A stretch of 8,322 bases of DNA. Origin: an uncultured Lachnospiraceae bacterium. GTDB taxonomy: Bacteria; Bacillota; Clostridia; Lachnospirales; Lachnospiraceae. The stretch's first letter is position 1; the number at the start of each line of letters is the position of its first letter. The stretch spans positions 1 to 8,322 of the forward strand of contig CAMNBW010000055.1 of the NCBI GenBank assembly GCA_946533525.1. Reading direction: 5' to 3'. The notes under the pieces were generated by a model that worked only from the letters and a program-made list of their open reading frames with translations, ran no database searches and was not told the origin of the DNA. This document shows positions 1-6,341 of this stretch, one piece after another. The translations under genes were made by a program, and so were the position numbers.

Positions 1-2085
1 AGCGGCTGCAGCGAGGCAGAGGAGCTTGCGGTCGGGGATGAGCCCGGAGATAAGTGGGTGGATTCTGACCTCATCGGAAGCGTATCGGAAAACGATAATA
101 TCCGGCTTCAGGACGACTACGCCGCCGCGGCCAACAAGGACTGGATACTTTCAGTCGAGGAGGGGGAGGAGACCTCTACGCTGGATGCGATAGACGAGGT
201 CATACTGAACAATAAAAAGGCCCTCCTCGAGGACCCCACTCTTACCAGCAAGGAGGCCCGGGAGCTTAAGAAATACGCCGCTCTGGCGCAGGATTGGGAC
301 GGGCGGGACAAGGCCGGAGTGGAGCCTCTTCGGCCCTATATCGATTCTATCAGGAATATTTCCTCGGCGGAGGAGCTGCGCTCGTGGATGAATGACCCGG
401 AAGCCAATCCGCTGGGAGAGGCGCTTATTACTGTCAATTCGGCCCATCGTTCCTATGAGGACCCCGATACCTACGCGGTCTATCTCTTTGTCCCGCAGCT
501 TGCCCTGGAAACGGAGGCCGCCGGCTACGACTATTACTTTGCCATCAATGCCAGCGGACTGAGATATAAGGAGTATATCGAGAACTCCATAGACTACATG
601 CTCTCAGGGCTCGGCTATGAAGGCAGCGAGATAACAGATATTATAAGCGGCTGCTACAAAATAGAGAAAAAACTCGCAGCTAAGATGTCCCGCAGGACGA
701 TCGATACCTTATATTCCTTTGAGGACGAGGATACCCGTACCCGCTCCGAGCTTGCCGAAGCAGCAGGAGACTATCCACTTGGAGAATATCTCGACGCCTG
801 GGGCTACCGGGGCAGAGACAGCTTCGTTGCGGATTCCAGATACCTTAAAGGGCTGTCAAAGATCGACCTTTCCGTGGACCTGGAAAATATCAAAGCCATG
901 TTTATCGTACACTATCTGCTTTTTTCCGAGAAATATCTGAGTAAGGAATCCTATGAATACGCCGCCTACAGAGACTATGTCGTGGAGCCGGAGCTTCAGG
1001 GCGGCGAGGAAGAGGAAGATGGCGAAGCGGGCGACGGCGGAGAGGCTGAAGCCGGCGAAGAGGAGGAGTCCGACCCCGACTCGATCCTCTTTGACGAATA
1101 CATCGCCCAGGGTCCCATGGTTGCGGCCATGGACAAGCTGTACGTGGAAAAATATACCGATGCCGGGGAATATGAAAGACTCTACGGCATGACGGAGAAG
1201 ATAATAGAAGAGTTTAAGGATATTTTCTCGGAGGAGGACTGGCTTTCGGAGGAGGGGAAAAAGGCCTGCCTCGAGAAGCTCGAAGCCATGAGCATACACG
1301 TAATCTACCCCAGCACTGAGCTCGTGGACTATTCGAAGCTTAATATAACTCCGAAGGAGGAGGGAGGGACCTTTCTCGACGCCGCCCTCGACTGCTCCCG
1401 CTATTACAACCGCCTGCGCTCGGAGCGCGCCCTCATGCCCTTTGACCGGGAGGTCTGGGACCCCTACGACACGGAGCTCAGCACCACTATCTGCAACGCC
1501 ATGTATGATCCCCTGACCAACGGGATATATATTTTCTCAGGGATAATAAACGACCCCGAATTCTATCCCGAAATGACCGATGAGCAGCTTCTGGCGGGGA
1601 TAGGCACTACCGTAGGCCACGAGATAACCCACGGCTTTGACGACGGCGGAGCCCGCTTCAACAAGGAGGGAATCGAGGAGGACTGGCTCCCGGAGGACGA
1701 TAAGCTGAAGTTCGTGGACCGTATGGACAAGGTTTCGGCCTATTATTCTACTTTATACCCCTACGAGGCCTCGGGCGCCTGTAACGGGAGCCTCGTCTGC
1801 GGAGAGGCCACGGCCGATATGGGCGGGGTAAAATGTATGCTTGAGCTCGCCGAAGATGATAAGGACTTCAACTACGACGAATTCTTCCGCCACTACGCCC
1901 TTTGCTGGGCGGCCCAGTATGAGCCGGAAACGGAGAGCAGCAGCTTCAACGTGGATTCACACCCCTTGAATTTCTACAGGATAAACGTGGGACTGCAGCA
2001 GTTTGATGAATTTTTGGAAACCTATGATATAAGGCCCGGAGACGGGATGTACCTCGAAAAGGAAAGGAGAATAGCGGTCTGGTGA
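1..2085 (+). CDS. M13 family zinc metallopeptidase, probable lipoprotein, 5' truncated by window edge
   Basis: Peptidase of the neprilysin/PepO family (M13), which cleaves oligopeptides. Numbering from the GTG at 58, the zinc site is HEITH (H521, E522, H525) with the third ligand in GEATAD (E583, D587). The substrate-binding motif is N480-A-M-Y483, followed by NGIYIFSGI where relatives usually have a Pro-Ala-Gly; H635 and R641 match the conserved C-terminal His/Arg, and the chain ends in the family-typical VW. The frame stays open upstream of 58 to base 1, where it reads Ser-Gly-Cys-Ser, a good end of a lipobox. I therefore take the GTG at 58 as internal and infer a lipoprotein whose Cys is encoded at 7-9 and whose signal peptide lies outside the window. 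Residues 315-341 form a very acidic Glu/Asp/Gly/Ala stretch inside the N-terminal M13 domain. The stop overlaps the possible GTG start of the ABC ATPase, suggesting one operon. Family is near certain; anchoring and substrate are inferred. Confidence 0.95.
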   Translation, partial: SGCSEAEELAVGDEPGDKWVDSDLIGSVSENDNIRLQDDYAAAANKDWILSVEEGEETSTLDAIDEVILNNKKALLEDPTLTSKEARELKKYAALAQDWDGRDKAGVEPLRPYIDSIRNISSAEELRSWMNDPEANPLGEALITVNSAHRSYEDPDTYAVYLFVPQLALETEAAGYDYYFAINASGLRYKEYIENSIDYMLSGLGYEGSEITDIISGCYKIEKKLAAKMSRRTIDTLYSFEDEDTRTRSELAEAAGDYPLGEYLDAWGYRGRDSFVADSRYLKGLSKIDLSVDLENIKAMFIVHYLLFSEKYLSKESYEYAAYRDYVVEPELQGGEEEEDGEAGDGGEAEAGEEEESDPDSILFDEYIAQGPMVAAMDKLYVEKYTDAGEYERLYGMTEKIIEEFKDIFSEEDWLSEEGKKACLEKLEAMSIHVIYPSTELVDYSKLNITPKEEGGTFLDAALDCSRYYNRLRSERALMPFDREVWDPYDTELSTTICNAMYDPLTNGIYIFSGIINDPEFYPEMTDEQLLAGIGTTVGHEITHGFDDGGARFNKEGIEEDWLPEDDKLKFVDRMDKVSAYYSTLYPYEASGACNGSLVCGEATADMGGVKCMLELAEDDKDFNYDEFFRHYALCWAAQYEPETESSSFNVDSHPLNFYRINVGLQQFDEFLETYDIRPGDGMYLEKERRIAVW

Positions 2086-3068
2086 GCATTGATAAGGAAT
2101 GGGGCAACTATGAAGCTGTAAATCAGATATTACCGGGGACAAAAAGCTCATTAATAACGGAGGCTGTAATACAGCTTAAAGATATAAAAAAGAGATACGG
2201 CAGGCACCAGGTCTTAAACGGCGTAAATATGCAGGTAAACCGCGGGGACATCTACGGGCTTATCGGCAAGAACGGCGCCGGAAAGACGACCATATTTAAA
2301 ATGATCCTGGGACTCTCCGAAATGAACGGGGGCACGGTCTCCATAACAGGCAGCAGAAATACCAGAGAGCTCCTGAAAAACCGGAATAAGATAGGCTTCC
2401 TGGTGGGTGCCAGGTTCTATAAATACCTGTCTGCAAGGGAAAATCTCTACTATTACGCCACAGTAAAGGGTATTCCAAAGCGGGAGATCTCCCGCGAGAT
2501 AAAGCGGGTGCTGGAGCTTGTGGAGCTGCCGGATACGAAGAAGCCCTTTAAAAATTTCTCTCTGGGAATGATGCAGCGCTTAGGCATAGCCAACGCCATA
2601 CTGGGAAATCCCGAGATACTCATACTCGATGAGCCCACCAACGGCCTGGACCCTCAGGGCATTGCCGACGTGCGCCACATGATAAAACGTTTTCGGGACG
2701 AATTCAATATGACGGTCATCGTATCCTCGCACATCCTTGGCGAGCTGGAGCATACTGCCGACCGCTTCGGCATCGTCAATGAGGGAGTCGTGGTCCGGGA
2801 GATAACCCAGGAGGACCTTAAGGACAAGCACCAGGCTGTGGAGATCGTTATCGACGACCTGCCGAAGGCCCGGGAGCTCCTTTCGGCCGGAGGAGTCCAA
2901 ATTCTCCGGGAGGTGGAGGAGCGCTCCTCGCTCGAGGACTACTACTTCAACCTGATCACGCCGCCGAAGGAGGAGATGCCGGCTGAGACGCTGAAGAAAG
3001 CGGCTTCCGACGCTCTGCCGGAGGAGGACGCGGCCGCCCCCGCTGAGAGGGAGGATACGCCCCTATGA
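2082..3068 (+). CDS. ABC transporter ATP-binding protein (ABC-2/bacitracin-export type); start uncertain
   Basis: Cytoplasmic ATPase driving the two permeases encoded next. Numbered from GTG 2082: Walker A GKNGAGKT 62-69, signature SLGMMQ 160-165 (the LSGGQ variant common in BcrA-like subunits), Walker B ILILDEP 179-185, D-loop GLD 188-190, switch His217. In the Q-loop region (VGARFYKYL, 108-116) the usual Gln/Glu-Ala-Pro appears changed to Gly-Ala-Arg. The last 35 residues or so are a Glu/Ala/Pro-rich tail outside the ABC fold. The fold starts near IQLKDIKKRYG, residue 30, so the first 29 residues are an unexplained extension. GTG 2082 (overlapping the peptidase stop, with AAGGAG at 2064-2069, 12 bases away) is the only ATG/GTG/TTG/CTG in frame before the fold. 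A better ribosome site, GGAGG at 2159-2163, sits 5 bases before ATA 2169, exactly where the fold begins. Function of the family is sure; the start is not. Confidence 0.93.
   Translation: MSIDKEWGNYEAVNQILPGTKSSLITEAVIQLKDIKKRYGRHQVLNGVNMQVNRGDIYGLIGKNGAGKTTIFKMILGLSEMNGGTVSITGSRNTRELLKNRNKIGFLVGARFYKYLSARENLYYYATVKGIPKREISREIKRVLELVELPDTKKPFKNFSLGMMQRLGIANAILGNPEILILDEPTNGLDPQGIADVRHMIKRFRDEFNMTVIVSSHILGELEHTADRFGIVNEGVVVREITQEDLKDKHQAVEIVIDDLPKARELLSAGGVQILREVEERSSLEDYYFNLITPPKEEMPAETLKKAASDALPEEDAAAPAEREDTPL
2101..2171 (+). repeat. Leader repeat, copy A (before ABC ATPase domain)
   Basis: This stretch aligns with 6416-6487. Both copies run from a purine-rich GGGGC/GGAGC through ATGAA, an identical 14-base core TCAGATATTACCGG (here 2123-2136), an AAAAA run and TTAAT to a GGAGG ribosome site. 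Relative to copy B it has one extra base near 2114-2116 and another near 2148. The ATG at 2110 here gives only Met-Lys-Leu-stop. The core read from 2120 still encodes KSDITGDK, as in copy B, but no start codon lies in that frame after its TGA at 2111. It lies almost entirely within the N-terminal extension of the ATPase reading frame, so it may be a regulatory leader rather than protein-coding there. Confidence 0.75.
2159..2171 (+). promoter_or_regulatory. Ribosome site GGAGG with possible ATA start of the ABC ATPase
   Basis: GGAGG at 2159-2163 is followed after 5 bases by ATA at 2169, in frame with the ABC domain and at the position where such domains usually begin. In the related leader copy B the same ribosome site precedes a real ATG (6485). 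Either the ATPase starts at a rare ATA codon, or an ATG was lost and translation now begins at GTG 2082. The sequence alone cannot decide. Confidence 0.4.
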
Positions 3069-3781
3069 GGAGGATGATTCATGGGGATCTGCGGCGGATC
3101 TTCCGAAAGCCAGGCTATCACGTCTTTGCCGCCATCCTGTATTTATGGTTCCTTTTCTGGACCATAGATGCGGAGCCCTCTGAAAACATTGAACATATAC
3201 ACGACTTTGTAAACTTTGTCGGAATTATGCTTATATCCCTGCCGGTCCTTCTGTCTGTCTACGGAGATGAGCTACACTCAGGGACGATGCAGGGCGTCAT
3301 AGGGCGGGGGCTGTCCCGCAGCAGGCTTATTCTGGGGAAGTTCATAGACTGCGCCTGTCTGTCCGCACCCCTGTTTTTCGGCCTGTATCTTATGATACAT
3401 TTTAAAAGCTTTTTGATGGAATTAGTCCTGACCCCCAGACAGTATGAAATGCTGGCAGTATATCTGGCGCTCAGATGGACTAAGCTCCTGATAATTCTGG
3501 CGATAACAGCGTTTTTTATTCTGATGGGATGGAATATGGTGGTTGGGATCCTGGCAGACTTTCTGCTGATATATATTATGGAGCCCGTCCTTTTGGCAGT
3601 TCAGGAGGAAACTCACATAGCAGTTTTGGATGTGTCCTTTTACGGTCTGCTGGACAGGGGCTATGCCGCCATAGAAGCGGGCAATACCGCCTGGCAGCTG
3701 CCGGCAGCCATCATTTTATATATCTGCCCCGTACTGCTCCTGACGGCAGTATGCTTTAGGAGAAAGGAGCTGTCACTATGA
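3065..3781 (+). CDS. ABC-2 type transporter permease, first of a pair
   Basis: Integral membrane subunit, 238 residues, with about six hydrophobic segments (near 17-33, 48-66, 97-113, 138-156, 158-178, 211-231) and a short basic cytoplasmic N-terminus (MRRMIHGDLRRIFRK). This matches the small permeases of bacitracin/lantibiotic-immunity-like ABC-2 exporters. A cytoplasmic loop at 65-95 carries VYGDE, TMQGVIGRGL and LILGKFID, which is repeated closely in the next gene, and both proteins end in FRRKEL/FRKKEL. They are therefore paralogues that likely form a heterodimer. The ATG overlaps the stop of the ATPase gene (ATGA); GAGGGAGG at 3047-3054 lies 10 bases upstream. The substrate cannot be told from the sequence. 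Confidence 0.88.
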   Translation: MRRMIHGDLRRIFRKPGYHVFAAILYLWFLFWTIDAEPSENIEHIHDFVNFVGIMLISLPVLLSVYGDELHSGTMQGVIGRGLSRSRLILGKFIDCACLSAPLFFGLYLMIHFKSFLMELVLTPRQYEMLAVYLALRWTKLLIILAITAFFILMGWNMVVGILADFLLIYIMEPVLLAVQEETHIAVLDVSFYGLLDRGYAAIEAGNTAWQLPAAIILYICPVLLLTAVCFRRKELSL

Positions 3782-4527
3782 GAAGGCTCATCAGCGCCGA
3801 CATAAACCGGATCATGCATAAAAAGCTATTATGGATCTGCCTGGGGCTGGGAATCCTCCTGCTTGGAGCGTCCGCATTAGGCTTTAAGGTCGCCTTTGTC
3901 TGGGACGGCTCGATCTTCACCTATGCGATGGGGTTCGCCATCCCCTTTCTGGAGTTTGTCTTCGGAATCCTTACCCTTGTATACGTTTACGGGGAGGAGG
4001 TCCGCTCCATGACAATGATCACAGCCATAGGCCGCGGACTGACACGGGAAAAGCTGATACTCGCAAAATTTCTGGACACCGTAATAATCTCTGTAATGCT
4101 CAATGCGGTAATGTCCCTGTTCATCTTCATATTCCAGCTCATTTCCGGTGCCGGTCTGACTCAGAGCCAGGGGACTTTAGTCTATCTCACGGTCTTTACA
4201 GGCCTGTACAGGACCTTGGGCTACCTTACCGTTTCCGCCCTTTTCCTGTTCATTACCTGGAGCATACCCTTGTCCGTCCTTGTTTACTCAGCCTTTAATC
4301 TGCTGATTCCGACAGCCTTCCTGCTCTTTCCCGACTCAACACCCGTGGCGGTATTGCATATCGACCGTTATTATTTCGGAAGCATCGCCGGAATGGCTCT
4401 TACAGATTTCGTGCTGGGTCTTCCCACGGAGGGCGCTGCCCTCTATTTAACGGGCTTTCTCGCCTATATACTCCTGCCCCTGCTGCTGATGATGCTGGTT
4501 TTCAGAAAGAAGGAGTTGGACTTTTAA
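3778..4527 (+). CDS. ABC-2 type transporter permease, second of a pair
   Basis: Second membrane subunit, 249 residues, about six hydrophobic segments (near 17-36, 47-70, 101-124, 135-159, 161-184, 222-242). The loop at 70-100 (VYGEE, TMITAIGRGL, LILAKFLD) mirrors that of the preceding permease, as does the C-terminal FRKKEL. The start ATG overlaps the preceding stop (ATGA) with AAAGGAG at 3763-3769, 8 bases away. The two permeases and the ATPase would make one complete transporter downstream of a surface peptidase. Its TAA stop (4525-4527) overlaps the stop of the small gene on the other strand, and I see no hairpin plus T-run just after it. Confidence 0.88.
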   Translation: MRRLISADINRIMHKKLLWICLGLGILLLGASALGFKVAFVWDGSIFTYAMGFAIPFLEFVFGILTLVYVYGEEVRSMTMITAIGRGLTREKLILAKFLDTVIISVMLNAVMSLFIFIFQLISGAGLTQSQGTLVYLTVFTGLYRTLGYLTVSALFLFITWSIPLSVLVYSAFNLLIPTAFLLFPDSTPVAVLHIDRYYFGSIAGMALTDFVLGLPTEGAALYLTGFLAYILLPLLLMMLVFRKKELDF

Positions 4528-4670
4528 TTTCGCGCTTCTTCATGCCGCTTTTCCCCGTCAGCTATGGAGCGGCGGCCTTCAACAACCAGCATCAGATTCG
4601 TTATCTGCTCATCTGTCCAGCCTATAGCCTGTAAAAATTCGATCAGGTTTGCATTTTCGGTCATATTCAT
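4524..4670 (-). CDS. 48-residue small protein of unknown function
   Basis: A complete short frame starting at ATG 4670 and ending at TAA 4524. It is preceded by AGGGAGGT (complement of 4677-4683/4684), whose GGGAGG lies 7 bases from the ATG, so translation is well supported. It begins MNMTENANLIEFLQAIGW, continues TDEQITNLMLVVEGRR and ends in a charged tail. The middle looks like two short amphipathic helices joined by GWTDEQI. No signal peptide, membrane segment, cysteine or nucleotide-binding motif is visible. It lies only 12 bases after the diguanylate cyclase gene on the same strand and is probably cotranscribed. A second ATG two codons in (4664) is an alternative start. I do not recognise the family; similar GWT-x-x-E/Q-I small proteins seem to occur in Lachnospiraceae, but that is memory and not verified. 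Confidence 0.72.
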   Translation of the reverse strand: MNMTENANLIEFLQAIGWTDEQITNLMLVVEGRRSIADGEKRHEEARN

Positions 4671-4682
4671 AATTGTACCTCC

Positions 4683-6104
4683 CTAATTCCTGTAGCTGCC
4701 GTACTTCTTCTTAAATTCCTGCTTATTGGCATACATCATCTTGTCGGCGCGCTTTACAACGTTCGCCGTCATGTCCCCGCTCTTATATTCCGCAAGGCCA
4801 ATCGAGGCCGAATACCTCTCCCAGGGCTCGGCATTTTTCTTCGAAAAGGACATTTTGAAATCCATCGTTGCATGGATATACAGATCGTGCCGCTTCTCGT
4901 AATCCTCGCCGGTAAGGAGGATGGCAAACTCATCCCCGCCCGTCCTGTAAACCGGGGAATGCCGGAAAATATTACATATCATCTTGCTGCAGCCCATGAT
5001 ATATTTGTCACCCGCATCGTGGCCGTAGGTATCATTGACCTGCTTTAAGTTGTTTATATCCACCATAGCCACCGCAAAAGCGGTATTGCCGGCAAGGATC
5101 TCCTTGTCATTGAGACCGGTATCCCGCATGAAGGCAGCCTTATTCCCCACTCCGGTAAGGCCGTCCTTGAAGGTCATTTTGCTTATCTCCTCTATGGCCT
5201 TCTCCTTGTCCTCGATCTCATTTTTGGCCCTGTTAAGGTTGGTCATATAGTACAGGCTTTCCTTCATGGATGAGGTAAGGCTGGTATAGAGCTTGCCTAT
5301 CTCGTTGTCAAGGTGTATCCCCAGCTCCTCGATGGACTGCACATTTCTGAAGCGGTCGCTCTCGGTATTGTAGACGAAGCCGTCCAGGCAGTCCTCTATC
5401 TGCTCCAGAGGCCGGGTTATCCTCCTTCTTATAAGGTAGAAGTTGATAAGCAGGATAATAAGCATTATGACGCCAAGGAGTCCCATTAGCCTTATCACAA
5501 ACCGGATACCCTGGGTATGCATATATTCCATGGAAAAATCCACACAGGCGCTGCAAAGGTAGTTCCCGTTCTCATCCAGGATCGGCCTTACGTAGGACAG
5601 AAGGTGCTCGTCGTCCTGGGTATGGACCACATGGGAAACAGGCTCCCTGCCATGGATTATCTTATCCATTTCCGAGGCAAAGGGCTCGTCCACCTCATAT
5701 TCGCTGCCCACCCATTCCAGGTTTTCCTGCGTAGGCGTTTCGGTATATTCCTCGTCCAGATCTATGACCACCGTAGCCAGAGGCTTGTCCCCGTCATCAT
5801 GAAATCTGTATATATACAGATAATAAATATCCGGATAGTTGTCCCTCAAAGAAAAATAATATTTAAGGGTATCCAGATATTCCCGGGACTGATAGTTTTT
5901 CTCGATAAATTCATCGATTTTGTCCGTATCCAGGGCTTCGGTCATGAGATTGGTCACGCCTTCGGCCATACGGGTATAATTGACCTCCATCATCCGCTCA
6001 AACCTGTTATATACGATCAAAATAATGATCAGAGCTATGATCGTGTAGCTTAATATATAGAGAAAAGGCAGGCGGAACGAAAGAGAATGCAGTTTTTTCT
6101 TCAA
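4683..6104 (-). CDS. Membrane-bound diguanylate cyclase (GGDEF) with extracytoplasmic sensor domain
   Basis: Predicted to make cyclic di-GMP from two GTP. Order: basic N-terminus, membrane segment about 13-32, extracytoplasmic region about 33-200 (Cache-like in size, with YYLYIYRF and a C-terminal strand LCSACVDFS), second membrane segment about 203-226, HAMP-like linker RRRITRPLEQIEDCL, coiled linker about 275-310, then the GGDEF domain. In that domain DGLTGVGNK 314-322, the metal-binding D349 in VDINNLK, ND 357-358, GHDAGD 361-366 and TGGDEF 388-393 are intact, so it should be active. The residues before GGDEF (FRHS instead of RxxD) lack the product-inhibition site. The start is TTG at 6104, with AGGAAGGT 6 bases upstream and no ATG/GTG in frame before an upstream stop. 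It lies 16 bases after the 60-residue gene and 12 bases before the 48-residue gene, likely one operon. The sensed signal is unknown. Confidence 0.93.
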   Translation of the reverse strand: MKKKLHSLSFRLPFLYILSYTIIALIIILIVYNRFERMMEVNYTRMAEGVTNLMTEALDTDKIDEFIEKNYQSREYLDTLKYYFSLRDNYPDIYYLYIYRFHDDGDKPLATVVIDLDEEYTETPTQENLEWVGSEYEVDEPFASEMDKIIHGREPVSHVVHTQDDEHLLSYVRPILDENGNYLCSACVDFSMEYMHTQGIRFVIRLMGLLGVIMLIILLINFYLIRRRITRPLEQIEDCLDGFVYNTESDRFRNVQSIEELGIHLDNEIGKLYTSLTSSMKESLYYMTNLNRAKNEIEDKEKAIEEISKMTFKDGLTGVGNKAAFMRDTGLNDKEILAGNTAFAVAMVDINNLKQVNDTYGHDAGDKYIMGCSKMICNIFRHSPVYRTGGDEFAILLTGEDYEKRHDLYIHATMDFKMSFSKKNAEPWERYSASIGLAEYKSGDMTANVVKRADKMMYANKQEFKKKYGSYRN

Positions 6105-6110
6105 AGCACG

Positions 6111-6118
6111 ACCTTCCT
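6111..6118 (-). promoter_or_regulatory. Ribosome site deciding the TTG start of the diguanylate cyclase
   Basis: On the minus strand this reads AGGAAGGT, 6 bases before TTG 6104. The next in-frame Met is residue 37-38 and would remove the first membrane segment, so the TTG start is preferred. Confidence 0.65.
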
Positions 6119-6120
6119 GT

Positions 6121-6303
6121 TTAATGCTCCGTCATCGGAGGAGTCTGATAAAGCTTTCTCTCAATCTTCCTTTTACGCTTTTGTAAATATTCTACTGTTT
6201 TGGTTGCCTGTTCCTCTTCAGCAATTTCCAGGGCATCCTCAACAATATCCAGTTGGTCAAATAAATGTCCGTTATATTCTTTTTCAGATTCATATGTAGG
6301 CAT
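6121..6303 (-). CDS. 60-residue charged helical small protein of unknown function
   Basis: First gene of the minus-strand unit. ATG at 6303 has a textbook ribosome site (AGGAGG, complement of 6312-6317) 8 bases upstream and a good promoter just beyond, so it is very likely translated. The protein begins MPTYESEKEYNGHLFDQLD and is then rich in Glu, Lys and Arg: an acidic helix around 20-33 (VEDALEIAEEEQ) followed by a strongly basic one around 40-51 (LQKRKRKIERKL). It has no Cys, no signal peptide and no membrane segment. The heptad-like Leu/Ile spacing suggests a helical hairpin or coiled coil. Its stop is 16 bases before the diguanylate cyclase start, suggesting coexpression and perhaps a partner or modulator role (inference only). 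No family recognised. Confidence 0.78.
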   Translation of the reverse strand: MPTYESEKEYNGHLFDQLDIVEDALEIAEEEQATKTVEYLQKRKRKIERKLYQTPPMTEH

Positions 6304-6322
6304 AGCTTTAACCTCCTTTTTT

Positions 6323-6341
6323 AATATGATTATATCATATT
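6323..6341. promoter_or_regulatory. Perfect 8-3-8 inverted repeat over the minus-strand -10 box, possible operator
   Basis: AATATGAT-TAT-ATCATATT is a perfect palindrome with 8-base arms that covers the -10 hexamer of the minus-strand promoter. Its position would suit a repressor-binding site. The A/T-rich make-up means chance cannot be excluded. Confidence 0.4.

Noticed and set aside
856..1299. 147-residue minus-strand open frame within the peptidase gene
   Set aside because: It is the antisense shadow of the acidic insert and surrounding helices, with no ribosome site.
2089..2117. TTGATA after the peptidase stop as the -35 of an internal promoter for the ABC genes
   Set aside because: No acceptable -10 hexamer lies 16-18 bases downstream.
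4544..4577. GCCGC/GCGGC pair after the second permease gene
   Set aside because: The loop is about 20 bases or more with no following T-run, and the bases are explained by the small minus-strand gene.
5517..6053. Long + strand open frame opposite the diguanylate cyclase gene
   Set aside because: It is a shadow of the cyclase sensor-coding region, with no ribosome site and no recognisable domain.
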